From contig NZ_JAAGOW010000005.1 in NCBI RefSeq assembly GCF_010499245.1, positions 1 to 64,000 of the forward strand: DNA of 64,000 bases, in the 5' to 3' direction. The notes under the pieces were generated by a model. It saw nothing but the letters and a program-made list of their open reading frames with translations. It was not told the DNA's origin and made no database searches. Shown here piece by piece: positions 14,954 through 26,839 of this stretch (position 1 is the stretch's first letter; the number at the start of each line of letters is the position of its first letter). The stretch is from Variovorax sp. WS11 (GTDB taxonomy: Bacteria > Pseudomonadota > Gammaproteobacteria > Burkholderiales > Burkholderiaceae_C). Both the position numbers and the translations under genes were made by a program.

Positions 14954-15978
14954 TTCGCCACCGCCGCGCTGAGGGCTGCCGGCCGCACCAGGCCGGGGAC
15001 GTAGAAGTCGTTGCCGTCCTTGATCGACTTCAGCAGCCCGGCATCGCCGAGCGTCTTCACCGCGACGGCCCAGTCGGCCGCCACCGGCGCGCCGAGCGGC
15101 TGGCCGGCCGTGGCGGGCAGCTGGAAGAAGCCGCGCAGCGCATCGATCTGCCCGCGCAGCACCTTCTTGTCGAGCTTGGCCTGCGGGCGCTGTGCCACGA
15201 TCGCATCGACCGCCTCGTCCTCGTGCCCGTTGTAGACGTACTGCCAGGCGCCGGCGACGACGCTGGCGAATTTGGCGATCGCCTCGCGCCGCGATGCCAG
15301 CTTGGCCTCCGAGGCGAACAGGCCAAAGCTCGGCATGTTGAGGTTGTAGTCGGCAAAGCGGATGGCGTCGGACGGCCGCGTCTGCGACACCACCGGCAGG
15401 AAGAACGGGATGGTCGAGAACGCGGCATCGGCGCGGCCGGCCGCATAGGTCGCGGCCTTGCCGGCGGCATCGACGTTGATCAGCTCGAGGTCACCCTTCT
15501 TCAGGCCGCCGGCCGCCAGGAAGGCATCGATGAACGGCGCCTCCAGCGAGCCCGCGGTGTAAGCCACCTTCCTGCCCTTCAGGTCCTTCGGCCCCTTGAT
15601 CCCGGCGCCCTGAGGCACCAGCAGGCCGACGTCGCTCAGCCGCGCGAACACCGCGACCGCTTTCACCGGCAGGCCCTTGTCGCGCGCGATCATCATCGAC
15701 GCCAACGCCGCGTGGCCGACGTCGAACTGATCGCCGGCGCCGACGATCTGCACGGTGGTCACCGACCCGTTGCCGTCTTCCATCTGGACGTCGAGCCCGG
15801 CGGTGCTGAACCAGCCCTTCTGCTGCGCCAGATGCATCGCGGCGTGGACGCCCCAGGGCGTCCAGTCGAGGCGGACCTTCAGCTTTTCGACGCCCTGCGC
15901 CGCGGCGCTGGCTGCCAGGGCCAGGCCGGCGCAGCCGGCGAGCACGCGGCCAAGAATTCTCGGAATCAATGCGTTCAT
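14950..15978 (-). CDS. ABC transporter substrate-binding protein, NMT1/THI5-like
   Basis: A 342-residue periplasmic protein with a Sec signal peptide ending Ala-Ser-Ala-Ala-Ala-Gln. The mature part starts Lys-Val-Arg-Leu-Asp-Trp-Thr-Pro-Trp-Gly-Val-His, the NMT1-like opening of binding proteins for pyrimidine precursors, riboflavin, sulfonates or aromatic acids. The ATG at 15978 follows GGAG at good spacing; the frame is open to 16119. It starts 94 bp after the hydroxylase small-subunit gene and is probably co-transcribed with it. A heteroaromatic ligand fits the context but is inference. Confidence 0.8.
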   Translation of the reverse strand: MNALIPRILGRVLAGCAGLALAASAAAQGVEKLKVRLDWTPWGVHAAMHLAQQKGWFSTAGLDVQMEDGNGSVTTVQIVGAGDQFDVGHAALASMMIARDKGLPVKAVAVFARLSDVGLLVPQGAGIKGPKDLKGRKVAYTAGSLEAPFIDAFLAAGGLKKGDLELINVDAAGKAATYAAGRADAAFSTIPFFLPVVSQTRPSDAIRFADYNLNMPSFGLFASEAKLASRREAIAKFASVVAGAWQYVYNGHEDEAVDAIVAQRPQAKLDKKVLRGQIDALRGFFQLPATAGQPLGAPVAADWAVAVKTLGDAGLLKSIKDGNDFYVPGLVRPAALSAAVAK

Positions 15979-16072
15979 GGTGGGATCTCCGTTTAGAAAG
16001 GCAAAGCGCGACCCGCGGCGCGTGCGGTGGGCACGCGCCGTGGTCGGTTGGTGGGGGGTGGCGGCCTGTTCC

Positions 16073-17262
<1,190 letters not shown>

Positions 17263-17266
<4 letters not shown>

Positions 17267-18102
17267 TGCACGGGCTCCGGAGTCAGGACCTGGCCGAGGC
17301 AGCGCTCGACCGCCGCGGCCAGCAGCTTGCGATCGACCGCGTCCTTGGACGCTGCGGCCGCCGTGACGGCCGCCTCGATGGATGGGCGATCAGGCACGGC
17401 GCCGCTGCGTGCGACCTGCGCGGCCAGCGCCGGCAGCGCTCGCGGTGCGCCGTCCAGCGCACCGAGCACGACGCGCGCCAGCTTGCGCGCGGGGTCGAAC
17501 ACCGCCGCACAGCTCGCCTCGGCGAACTCGCCGGTCTTGCGGCAAAACTTGAAGTAGCCCCAGCGCGCGGCGGGCCCGAGCCTGCGCACCCACAGCGCGG
17601 CGAGGAGCTCGCCCTCGCCCAGGACGGTGGTGTAGGCGCCTTGCATGAAGCCGTCCATCGGCACGCGCCGCGTGCCTGCCTGGGTCGCGATCTCGACCTC
17701 GGCACCGAGGGCCGTCGCGGCCAGCACCCAGTCGGCCGCCGGATCGGCATGCGCCAGGCTGCCGCCGACGGTGCCGCGGTTGCGGATCGCCCGGTAGGCG
17801 ATGCCGCCCGCCACCGACTGCAGCAGCCCGCCGCGCAGCAGCGCGTGCACGCCGTCCTCGATCTCGGCGTGGGTGACAGCCGCGCCGATGCGGATCGCAG
17901 CGCCTTGCTGCCTGACCTGGCGGAGTTCTTCGAGCGCCGACACATCGATCACCAGCTTCGGCCGGGTGAGCCGCAGGTTCAGCATCGGCCCGAGCGACTG
18001 GCCGCCGCCCATCACCTTCGCGCTGCCGCCGGCATCGGCCAGAAAGCGCAGGGCCGCCTGCAGCGTGAGCGGACGTTGGTAGTCGAAGTTCGCGGCTTTC
18101 AT
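17263..18102 (-). CDS. Molybdenum hydroxylase FAD subunit (CoxM-like; PicA component)
   Basis: A 279-residue FAD_binding_5/CO_deh_flav_C protein. FAD-binding motifs are present: Ala-Lys-Val-Met-Gly-Gly-Gly-Gln-Ser-Leu near residue 30 and Ile-Arg-Asn-Arg-Gly-Thr-Val-Gly-Gly-Ser-Leu near 110. It passes electrons from the iron-sulfur subunit to the acceptor. The ATG at 18102 sets the family N-terminus (Phe-Asp-Tyr-Gln-Arg-Pro); a longer open frame upstream lies within the large-subunit gene. It sits between the large and small subunit genes (10-bp gap and 4-bp overlap), the medium subunit of one complex. Confidence 0.87.
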
Positions 18103-18112
18103 CGTTCGGTCC

Positions 18113-20497
18113 TCACGCGGCCTTCCTGCTCGCGTCCGCAAGCTGCGCCGCGGCGATGGCTTCGAGCAGGCGCCGCGGCGTGAGCGGGGTCTGCGCGACC
18201 TCGGCGCCGAGCGGCTGCAGCGCATCGTTGACGGCATTGAAGATCGCCGCCGGCGGTGCGATCGCCCCGCCCTCGCCCATGCCCTTGGCGCCGAACTCGG
18301 TGTGCGGCGACGGCGTCTCGAAATGATGGATGCGCAGGTTCGGCACCTCGGTCGCGCCGGGCAGCATGTAGTCGGCCAGCGTCGAGGCGAGCGGCTGGCC
18401 GTTCCGGTCGTAGGGCGTCTCCTCGTAGAGCGCGGTGCCGATGCCCTGCGCCACGCCGCCGTAGGTCTGCCCCTCGACCACCATCGGGTTGATCATGGTG
18501 CCGCAGTCCTCGACGATGACGTAGTCGAGGATCTCCACATGCCCGGTGTCCGGGTCGACCGCGACCGTGACCGCATGGCTCGCGTAGGTGAAGGCGCCGG
18601 TGTCGACCTTGGGCTTGAAGCCGGTCGTCACCTCCAGGCCCGCGGGGTCGACGTCGGCCGGCAGGCGGTCCGGGCGCAGGTACCAGGCCTGCGCGACCTC
18701 GGCGATCGACACGCTGGCGCTCGGGCCGACGACGCGGCCCTGCGAGATCGACACCGCCGCCGGCGCCACGCCCAGCAGGTGCGCGCCGATGTGCATCACG
18801 CGCGGCGCCAGCGCCTTGCAGGCCTTCGACACCGCGCCGCCCGACATCACCAGCGAGCGCGAGGCGTAGGTGCCGGTCGAGAACGGCGTCTGGCCGGTGT
18901 CGCCGTGGACCAGCTTGATGTTCGCAATGTCCACGCCGAGGATCTCGTGCGCGATCTGCGCGAAGGTGGTCTCCATGCCCTGGCCATGGGAGTGCACGCC
19001 GACGCGCATCTCCAGGCCGCCGTCCGGTGTCATTCGAACGGTGGCCGAATCGAAGCCAGGAATCACCGGCGTGCCCCAGGTCGCGAAGACCGAGGTGCCG
19101 TGCGCCGACTGCTCGGTGTAGGTGGCGAAGCCGACGCCGATGAGACGGCCGTCTGCCTCGGCCTTGCGCTGGCGCTCGCGCACGGCGTCGAGGCCGATCA
19201 TCTCGTGCGCCTTCACGAGGCTGGCCGGGTAGTCGCCGCTGTCGAAGTGCTTGTTGGCCACGTTGACGTAAGGCATGGCCGACGCGGGCACGAGGTTTTC
19301 GAGCCGCACCTCCCACGGCTCGCGGCCGACGGCGCGGGCGATCGCGTCCATCGTGAGCTCCATCGCGAAGCACACGCCGGTGCGCGCCACGCCGCGATAC
19401 GGAACGAAGCCCGGCTTGTTGGTGGCGACGCACTCGGTGACGCAACGGTAGCCGCGGAAGGCGTAGGGCCCGGGCAGGTTGCCGACCGCCTGGCCCGGCT
19501 CGAGGCCGATCGTGAAGGGCCACACCGAGTAGGCGCCACCGTCGATGGTGATGCGCGCATCGAGCGCCAGGAGGCGCCCGCGGTCGTCGGCGTAGGCCGT
19601 CATCTCGTAGTGGTGCTCGCGCGTGTTGGCCCCGGCGATCAGGTGCTCGCGCCGGTCCTCGATGTAGCGGAAGGGCTTGCGGTGCGTCTTGGCGAGCCAG
19701 GCGACGCACAGCTCCTCCTGCTGCAGCACGCACTTGTAGCCGAAGGCGCCGCCGACGTCCGGCGAGATGACGCGCACGCGGCCCTGGTCCAGCCCCAGGC
19801 ACTGCGCGAGGATGGTGCGGATCATGTGCGGCACCTGCGTCGCGCTGACGACGACCAATTGGTCGGCCTGGTGGTCCCAGTACGCGAGCACCGCCTTGCC
19901 TTCCATCGGCACCATGCAGTGGCGTGCAAGATCGATCGAGCGGCGGACCACGAGCGAGGCCTGCTTCGCGTGCAGGTCGAAATCCTTGTCGGCGTTGAGC
20001 GTGACGAAGGTGTTGTCGCGCCAACCCTCGTGCATCAGCTCGCCGGTGGCCGCGCGCGCGCTCGCCGCGTCGGCGTAGACCGGCAGGTCGTCGAACTCGA
20101 CCTCGACCTGCTCGGCCAGGTCCTCGGCCTCGGCGCGCGTCGGCGCATACACCATGGCGACCGGCTCGCCGACGAAGCGGACCTTGCCCGAGGCCAGCGG
20201 CGGCTGGGCCGAGCTCTGGTAGGTGGGCAGCGTGGAATCGGCCACGATGTCCAGCGCGTCGCCCATCGTCGCGCGCAGCACGACGCGTTCGGCACCCGCC
20301 GCCGGCAGCCGGGTCGAGACGATGCGCGCGTGCGCGAGCGGGCTGCGCAGGAAGGCGACCTCGCACAGCTCCGGCATCGCGAAGTCGGCGACGAAGCGGC
20401 CGCGGCCGTGCAGGTGGCGCGCGTCTTCCTTGCGTTCGACGCGGGCGCCGACGCCCTGGCCCGGGCGCGCGGCGTGTTCGTGGGTTGCAGCTGTCAT
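18113..20497 (-). CDS. Molybdenum hydroxylase large, molybdopterin-binding subunit (PicA component)
   Basis: A 794-residue xanthine-oxidase-family subunit with the N-terminal a/b hammerhead (Arg-His-Leu-His-Gly-Arg-Gly-Arg-Phe), molybdopterin contacts Gly-Gly-Ala-Phe-Gly and Pro-Tyr-Arg-Gly-Val-Ala-Arg, and the catalytic glutamate in Gly-Ala-Lys-Gly-Met-Gly-Glu-Gly-Gly near 730. The Cys-Ser-Phe-Arg active-site loop of true CO dehydrogenases is absent. The subunit should hydroxylate a heteroaromatic ring next to nitrogen using water. With PicB-PicG-type genes next door, 6-hydroxylation of picolinate is the best assignment. The TRAP genes lie 10 bp upstream on the same strand. Confidence 0.85.
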   Translation of the reverse strand: MTAATHEHAARPGQGVGARVERKEDARHLHGRGRFVADFAMPELCEVAFLRSPLAHARIVSTRLPAAGAERVVLRATMGDALDIVADSTLPTYQSSAQPPLASGKVRFVGEPVAMVYAPTRAEAEDLAEQVEVEFDDLPVYADAASARAATGELMHEGWRDNTFVTLNADKDFDLHAKQASLVVRRSIDLARHCMVPMEGKAVLAYWDHQADQLVVVSATQVPHMIRTILAQCLGLDQGRVRVISPDVGGAFGYKCVLQQEELCVAWLAKTHRKPFRYIEDRREHLIAGANTREHHYEMTAYADDRGRLLALDARITIDGGAYSVWPFTIGLEPGQAVGNLPGPYAFRGYRCVTECVATNKPGFVPYRGVARTGVCFAMELTMDAIARAVGREPWEVRLENLVPASAMPYVNVANKHFDSGDYPASLVKAHEMIGLDAVRERQRKAEADGRLIGVGFATYTEQSAHGTSVFATWGTPVIPGFDSATVRMTPDGGLEMRVGVHSHGQGMETTFAQIAHEILGVDIANIKLVHGDTGQTPFSTGTYASRSLVMSGGAVSKACKALAPRVMHIGAHLLGVAPAAVSISQGRVVGPSASVSIAEVAQAWYLRPDRLPADVDPAGLEVTTGFKPKVDTGAFTYASHAVTVAVDPDTGHVEILDYVIVEDCGTMINPMVVEGQTYGGVAQGIGTALYEETPYDRNGQPLASTLADYMLPGATEVPNLRIHHFETPSPHTEFGAKGMGEGGAIAPPAAIFNAVNDALQPLGAEVAQTPLTPRRLLEAIAAAQLADASRKAA

Positions 20498-20507
20498 CGG
20501 GTGTTGC

Positions 20508-21988
<1,481 letters not shown>

Positions 21989-21992
<4 letters not shown>

Positions 21993-22549
21993 TGCACGGG
22001 CCTCTCGTAGTGCGTATCCATCTCGTAGCGGTGCTGGAGCCACAGCACGCGCTTGCAGATCTCGGCCAGGCCCTGCAGCACGAGCAGCAGGAAACCCAGC
22101 GGCAGCGTCAGCATCGCCGGCCAGCGCACGAGCCCGCCGGCGTTGGACGAAGCCTCGCCCGAGCTGATCATCTCGACCAGCAGCGGCCACGAGAGATAGA
22201 CCAGCAGCCCCATGATCGGCAGCAGGAAGAACACCAGGCCGAAGAGGTCGAGCCAGACCTGTCGGCGCGCCGGCCAGCGGCCGTAGAACAGGTCCACCCG
22301 CACGTGCTCGTTGAGGCGCAGCACCTGCGCCGCGCCGAACATCACCCCTACCGCGAACAGATACCACTGGATCTCCAGCCACGCGTTGGAGCTGTAGCCG
22401 AACACGTAGCGGATGATGGCGTTGCCGCCGCTGATCACGCAGGCGGCCAGCAGCGCCCACTTGGCGAGCGTGCCGAACAGGTCGGTGACGCGGTCCACGA
22501 TTCGCACCCACGCATACGGTTTGCCGGCCTCCGGCAGCGCATCTTTCAT
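21989..22549 (-). CDS. TRAP transporter small permease (DctQ type)
   Basis: A 186-residue protein with four hydrophobic segments and the DctQ mid-region Trp-Leu-Glu-Ile-Gln-Trp-Tyr-Leu-Phe-Ala-Val-Gly, where the Glu-x-Gln-Trp motif is typical. It forms the membrane complex with DctM. It lies between receptor and large permease genes with a 1-bp gap upstream and a 4-bp overlap downstream. Confidence 0.88.
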
Positions 22550-22550
22550 G

Positions 22551-23645
22551 TCACTGGGGCGATTTGACGACGGCGGAGAAGGTGTAGTTGTCGAGCTCGG
22601 ACTCGGCCACGCGGAACCAGCTGGCCTGGTCGCGGCGCGACTTCAGCCATTGCGGCAGCACGGCCTTGAAGTCGGGGTTCTTGTCCGCGAGCTCCGTCAG
22701 CAGTTCGGACGAGGCCTTGAAGGCGGCCTCCATCACCGGCTTCGGGAAGTAGGCCAGCTTCGCGCCCTGCCCGATCAGCTTCTTCAACGCGTCGGGGTTG
22801 CGCGCGTCGTAGTCGGCCAGCATCTTCGTCGTCTGCTCGTTGGCCGCGCACTCGAAGGCGGCCTTGTACATGGGCGGCAGCGCGGCCCAGGCCTTGTCGT
22901 TGACCATCGCGGTGATCGAGGCACTGCCTTCCCACCAGCCCGGCGCGTAGTAGTACTGGGCGACCTTGTGCAGGCCGAGCTTCGCGTCGTCGTAGGGGCC
23001 GATCCATTCGGCGGCATCGATGGTGCCCTTCTCCAGCGCGGGATAGATGTCGGCTGCGGCGATCTGCTGCGGCACCGCGCCGAGCTTGGACATCACCATG
23101 CCGCCGATGCCGCCGATGCGGATCTTCAGGCCGTCGAGGTCGGCCACCGTCTTGATCTGCTTGCGGTACCAGCCGCCCATCTGCACGCCGACGTTGCCGC
23201 AGACGAAGTTGACGACGTTGTATTTCTTGTAGAGCTCGCGCATTGCCTGCATGCCGCCGCCCTGCTGCATCCACGCGTTGTGCTGGCGCGCGTTGAGCCC
23301 GAAGGGCAGGCCGGTGTCGAAGGCGAAGGCCGTGTTCTTGCCGATGAAGGCGGAGGCGAGCACGTGGTTGCACTCGACGGTGCCGTTGCTGACCGCTTCC
23401 ATGTTCTGCGCCGGCGGCACCAGCTCGCCGCCCGCGAAGGGGTGGATCTCGAACTTGCCGTCGGTCAGCTCGCCGATGCGCTTGCACATCTGCTCGGCCG
23501 AGCCGTACATGGTGTCGAGGCTCTTGGGCCAACTGGTCGACATGCGCCACTTCACGCTGGGGGCGGCTTGCGCAAAGGCGGGGGCGGCAAGGGTTGCCAG
23601 ACCCGCGAGGGTCCCGGTCTTCTCTAGAAATCGGCGTCGCTGCAT
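22551..23645 (-). CDS. TRAP transporter periplasmic solute receptor (DctP family)
   Basis: A 364-residue exported protein whose N-terminus (Met-Gln-Arg-Arg-Arg-Phe-Leu, then a hydrophobic stretch ending Ala-Phe-Ala-Gln-Ala) looks Tat- or Sec-targeted. The mature part has the DctP pattern Trp-Arg-Met-Ser-Thr-Ser-Trp-Pro, like receptors of the mandelate/alpha-keto-acid branch. It is the first gene of the minus-strand operon, with AGGAG seven bases before the ATG. A MarR-type operator candidate lies 38 bp upstream. Likely ligand by context: picolinate. Confidence 0.88.
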   Translation of the reverse strand: MQRRRFLEKTGTLAGLATLAAPAFAQAAPSVKWRMSTSWPKSLDTMYGSAEQMCKRIGELTDGKFEIHPFAGGELVPPAQNMEAVSNGTVECNHVLASAFIGKNTAFAFDTGLPFGLNARQHNAWMQQGGGMQAMRELYKKYNVVNFVCGNVGVQMGGWYRKQIKTVADLDGLKIRIGGIGGMVMSKLGAVPQQIAAADIYPALEKGTIDAAEWIGPYDDAKLGLHKVAQYYYAPGWWEGSASITAMVNDKAWAALPPMYKAAFECAANEQTTKMLADYDARNPDALKKLIGQGAKLAYFPKPVMEAAFKASSELLTELADKNPDFKAVLPQWLKSRRDQASWFRVAESELDNYTFSAVVKSPQ

Positions 23646-23682
23646 GAAGTCGCTCCTGTGCGGGTTCGTGGGATGAATATAG

Positions 23683-23694
23683 TCAGTATGCTGA
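23683..23694. promoter_or_regulatory. Operator candidate O1 (TCAG-N4-CTGA) before the TRAP-picA operon
   Basis: TCAGTATGCTGA, a palindrome in its outer eight bases, lies 38 bp upstream of the TRAP receptor start. The same pattern recurs at 23885 and 27918, next to the other two pathway promoters, so it is a likely site for the MarR regulator at 27370. Confidence 0.6.
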
Positions 23695-23884
23695 TCAGAT
23701 TCATCAGTGTCAACGCAGTTTTGCTAGGACTATCCCGGATGGTGCAGGAAGAATGCCGGCGCCCTGTTCAAGGGCGAGATTTTGCATTTCTCCCAATGAA
23801 TATCACAGAATTGGTGCCTTCGAGGCGCAATGAAGGGCGTCAGAGTCGACGAAGGGTATTTCCGTAGACAAGCGTCATTTATGT

Positions 23885-23918
23885 TCAGTACACTGACGAT
23901 AACAGCTCAGCATACGTT
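23885..23918. promoter_or_regulatory. Operator candidates O2 and O3 before the Rieske oxygenase operon
   Basis: O2, TCAGTACACTGA, is at 23885-23896. A second, imperfect copy TCAGCATACGTT at 23907-23918 shares its first nine bases with the reverse complement of O1. Both sit 17-50 bp before the ferredoxin start, where bound repressor would block transcription. Confidence 0.6.
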
Positions 23919-23934
23919 TCAAAGGAAAGCGCCC

Positions 23935-24240
23935 ATGGCTTGGACCCGAATTGCCGCGGCAACCCAACTGCAGGACGACGAAGTGATCTCCGTCGCGCTC
24001 GGCGACGCACAGCTGGCGCTCTATCGAAGCGCCGGCGAGTTCCACGTCACCGACAACGTCTGCACGCATCAGTACGCCCTCCTGTCGGACGGCTATGTGG
24101 AAGACGGCTGCATCGAATGCCCGCTGCACCAGGCGCGCTTCGACCTGCGCACGGGCGCAGCCCTGTGCGCGCCGGCGACGCAACCGATCCGGGTCTACCC
24201 GGTGCGCGTCGAAGGCAACGACGTGCTGGTCGATGTCTGA
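23935..24240 (+). CDS. picB1: Rieske-type ferredoxin (PicB1-like)
   Basis: A 101-residue Rieske [2Fe-2S] protein with Cys-Thr-His-Gln and Cys-Pro-Leu-His-Gln ligand motifs, of the bacterial-dioxygenase ferredoxin type. The ATG at 23935 follows AAGGA at good spacing; the frame opens 105 bp earlier but that part covers the operator region. It passes electrons from the reductase encoded next to the terminal oxygenase. First gene of a four-gene operon whose products match the four-component 6-hydroxypicolinate 3-monooxygenase PicB. Confidence 0.83.
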   Translation: MAWTRIAAATQLQDDEVISVALGDAQLALYRSAGEFHVTDNVCTHQYALLSDGYVEDGCIECPLHQARFDLRTGAALCAPATQPIRVYPVRVEGNDVLVDV

Positions 24241-24250
24241 GGGAGGCGCC

Positions 24251-25534
24251 ATGACGCACGACGCGCCCATCCTCATCGTCGGTGCCGGACAGGCCGGCGC
24301 CACCGCGGCCGCGGCCTTGCGCAGCCACGGCCATGCGGGCCGCATCGTCATGGTCGGCAACGAGCGGCCGCTGCCCTACGAGCGCCCGCCGCTGTCGAAG
24401 GCGGTGCTGTCCGACGCCGCGATGGACGAACGCATCGGCATCCATCCCGCCGGCTTCCACACGGAGCGTTCGATCGAGCTGTGGCTCGACACCGAGGTCA
24501 CGGCGATCGATGCTTCGCGTTCGGTCGCGCAGTGCAGCGACGGCCGCTCGCTGGCCTTCGGCCGCTGCCTGCTCGCCACCGGCGGCAAGGCACGCCGCCT
24601 GCCCGGGCTGCCCGAAGGAACACCGCGCGTTCACGTCGTCCGCACGCTGGCCGATGCGCAGGCGCTTCGCCAGGCGATGGCGCAGCACGCCGCCGTCACG
24701 GTGCTCGGCGCCGGCTTCCTGGGCCTGGAGATCGCCTCAACGGCACACGCCCTGGGCCTGGCCGTCACGGTGCTGGAGAGCGCGGACCGGGTGCTGCCGC
24801 GCGCGGTGCCGCCCTCGTTCGCCGCTTGGCTTGGACAGCGCGTTCGCGACAGCGGCGTCGACCTGCGGCTGGGCGTGCGCTGCGCCTCGGTCGATGCGCA
24901 CGCGGGCGGCATCGCGATCGCGCTGGCCGACGGCAGCCGGCTCGACGCCCCCTTGCTCGTGGTCGCGATCGGGCTCGTGCCCGATGTGGCGCTGGCCAGG
25001 GCGAGCGGACTCGAACTCCATCCGGCCAACGGCGGCATCCGCATCGACGCGCAGGGCCGCACCAGCGCGCCGCGCATCTTCGCGGCGGGCGATTGCACGA
25101 GCCAGTTGCAGCCGCTGCTCGGCGAAGAGATCCGGCTCGAGTCCTGGCAGAGCGCCAACGAACAGGCGCGCATCGCCGCCGCGGCGATGCTGGGCGTTGC
25201 GGCCGAAGGCGCGGCCACGCCCTGGTTCTGGACAGACCAGTTCGGCTGCAACGTACAGATGCTGGGCATGCCGGCGGCCGGGATCGCCTATCACCTGCGG
25301 GGACAGCAGGCCAGCGGCGATCCCGCCCCGAAATTCCTGCAGGTCGGACTCGACGCCGAAGGCCGACTGCGCCATGCCATCGCCGTCAACGCCGGCGGCG
25401 ACCTGCGCCAGCTTCGCCCACTGATCGACCAGGGCGTGCCCTGCGATGCGGCCCGCCTGTGCGACGCATCGACCCCGCTGCGGCAAGGGGTGCGAGACAC
25501 CCTCGCCGCCGCGTCCACCCCATCCCTGATTTGA
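24251..25534 (+). CDS. picB2: NAD(P)H-ferredoxin reductase (PicB2-like)
   Basis: A 427-residue flavoprotein of the BphA4/rubredoxin-reductase type. FAD motif Val-Gly-Ala-Gly-Gln-Ala-Gly at the N-terminus, Pro-Tyr-Glu-Arg-Pro-Pro-Leu-Ser-Lys, NAD-binding Val-Leu-Gly-Ala-Gly-Phe-Leu-Gly-Leu-Glu near 150, and Ile-Phe-Ala-Ala-Gly-Asp-Cys near 280. It oxidises NAD(P)H and reduces the Rieske ferredoxin encoded 10 bp upstream. The start is fixed by GGGAGG before the ATG. Confidence 0.85.
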   Translation: MTHDAPILIVGAGQAGATAAAALRSHGHAGRIVMVGNERPLPYERPPLSKAVLSDAAMDERIGIHPAGFHTERSIELWLDTEVTAIDASRSVAQCSDGRSLAFGRCLLATGGKARRLPGLPEGTPRVHVVRTLADAQALRQAMAQHAAVTVLGAGFLGLEIASTAHALGLAVTVLESADRVLPRAVPPSFAAWLGQRVRDSGVDLRLGVRCASVDAHAGGIAIALADGSRLDAPLLVVAIGLVPDVALARASGLELHPANGGIRIDAQGRTSAPRIFAAGDCTSQLQPLLGEEIRLESWQSANEQARIAAAAMLGVAAEGAATPWFWTDQFGCNVQMLGMPAAGIAYHLRGQQASGDPAPKFLQVGLDAEGRLRHAIAVNAGGDLRQLRPLIDQGVPCDAARLCDASTPLRQGVRDTLAAASTPSLI

Positions 25535-25545
25535 CCGGAGCCTTC

Positions 25546-26835
25546 ATGTACAGCACACACGCCGTCATCAACTGGACACCGAGCGCCAAGGACGCGGCCC
25601 TGGCCGCGTGCAAGTGGCCCGAGGACGCCCTGCACTTCATCCCCGACTGGGTCTACACCAGCCAGGCCGTCTACGACCAGGAGATGGAGAAGATCTTCCG
25701 CGGCCGTTCGTGGAACTACGTCGCGCTCGAAGCGGAGATTCCCAACACAGGCGACTTCAAGCGCTCCTATGTCGGCGCCACGCCGGTGGTGGTCGCGCGC
25801 GCCGGGGACGGCTCGATCAATGTCTTCGAGAACCGCTGCGCGCACCGCGGCGCCGAGTTCTGCCGCCATGGCCAGGGCAACGCCACCGAGTTCGTGTGCC
25901 CGTACCACCAGTGGTCCTATGACCTGAAGGGCAATCTGCAGGGCGTGCCTTTCAAGCGCGGCGTCAACAAGCAGGGCGGCATGCCCAAGGATTTCCGCAA
26001 CGAAGACCACGGGCTGCTGAAGCTGCACGTGACCACGCGCCACGGCGTGATCTTCGCGTCCTACGCGAGCGACATGGAGCCGCTGGAGCAGTACCTCACG
26101 CCCGACATCCTGAAGGACTTCGACGTGGTCTTCAGCGGCAAGCGCCTGAAGGTGCTCGGCTACTACAAGAACGAGCTGCCGTGCAACTGGAAGATGTACC
26201 ACGAGAACCTGAAGGACCCCTACCACGCGACGCTGCTGCACTCCTTCCTGGTGGTGTTCGGCCTCCTGGTCGCCGGCAACGACGCGGCCATGATCACCGA
26301 CCCGGTGCACGGCCGTCACGGCACGATGGCCTCCGCCAAGAAGGAGGACAAGTACGCCGCGGTCAGCGACGAGAACAAGAAAGAGATGCGCTCCTTCCAC
26401 GAGGGCATGTGCCTGCGCGACGACCGCTTCCTCGACTTCGTGAAGGAGTTCGACTCGCCCTGGTCGGTCACCATGCAGACCATCTGGCCGAACCTGGTGG
26501 TGCAGCGCGAGATGAACACGCTGGGCGTGCGGCAGATCGTGCCCAACGGACCCAACAGCATGGTCATGCAGTGGACCATGTTCGGCTACGAGGACGACTC
26601 CGAGGAGATGCAGCAGCATCGCCTGCGGCAGGGCAACCTCATGGGGCCGGCCGGCTTCCTCGGGCTGGAGGACAACGAGGCGATGAAGTTCGTGCAGGAA
26701 GGCGTACGCCGCTCCAGCACCGACCGCAACGTCCTGAAGCTCGATGCGAATCACGTGGGCACCACGGACTCGCTGATCTCGGAGGCATCGATCCGCGCGA
26801 TGTACCGCTACTACCGCGGCGTGATGGGGTTCTGA
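25546..26835 (+). CDS. picB3: Rieske oxygenase alpha subunit (PicB-type; NagG/AndAc-like)
   Basis: A 429-residue terminal oxygenase subunit. The Rieske centre is Cys-Ala-His-Arg-Gly with Cys-Pro-Tyr-His-Gln-Trp (~residues 87-125); the mononuclear iron site is Asp-Pro-Tyr-His-x4-His near 222. The sequence resembles salicylate 5-hydroxylase large subunit NagG and anthranilate dioxygenases, for example Gly-Leu/Leu-Glu-Ala-Glu-Ile-Pro-Asn and Gly-Gly-Met-Pro-Lys-Asp-Phe. Because 2,5-dihydroxypyridine-pathway genes follow, the substrate is more likely 6-hydroxypicolinate, hydroxylated at C3, than salicylate. Confidence 0.83.
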   Translation: MYSTHAVINWTPSAKDAALAACKWPEDALHFIPDWVYTSQAVYDQEMEKIFRGRSWNYVALEAEIPNTGDFKRSYVGATPVVVARAGDGSINVFENRCAHRGAEFCRHGQGNATEFVCPYHQWSYDLKGNLQGVPFKRGVNKQGGMPKDFRNEDHGLLKLHVTTRHGVIFASYASDMEPLEQYLTPDILKDFDVVFSGKRLKVLGYYKNELPCNWKMYHENLKDPYHATLLHSFLVVFGLLVAGNDAAMITDPVHGRHGTMASAKKEDKYAAVSDENKKEMRSFHEGMCLRDDRFLDFVKEFDSPWSVTMQTIWPNLVVQREMNTLGVRQIVPNGPNSMVMQWTMFGYEDDSEEMQQHRLRQGNLMGPAGFLGLEDNEAMKFVQEGVRRSSTDRNVLKLDANHVGTTDSLISEASIRAMYRYYRGVMGF

Positions 26836-26839
26836 CGCC

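Noticed and set aside
18113..20497. Carbon monoxide dehydrogenase large subunit
   Set aside because: The Cys-Ser-Phe-Arg active-site loop of true CO dehydrogenase is absent and pyridine-pathway genes flank it; PicA-type hydroxylase fits better.
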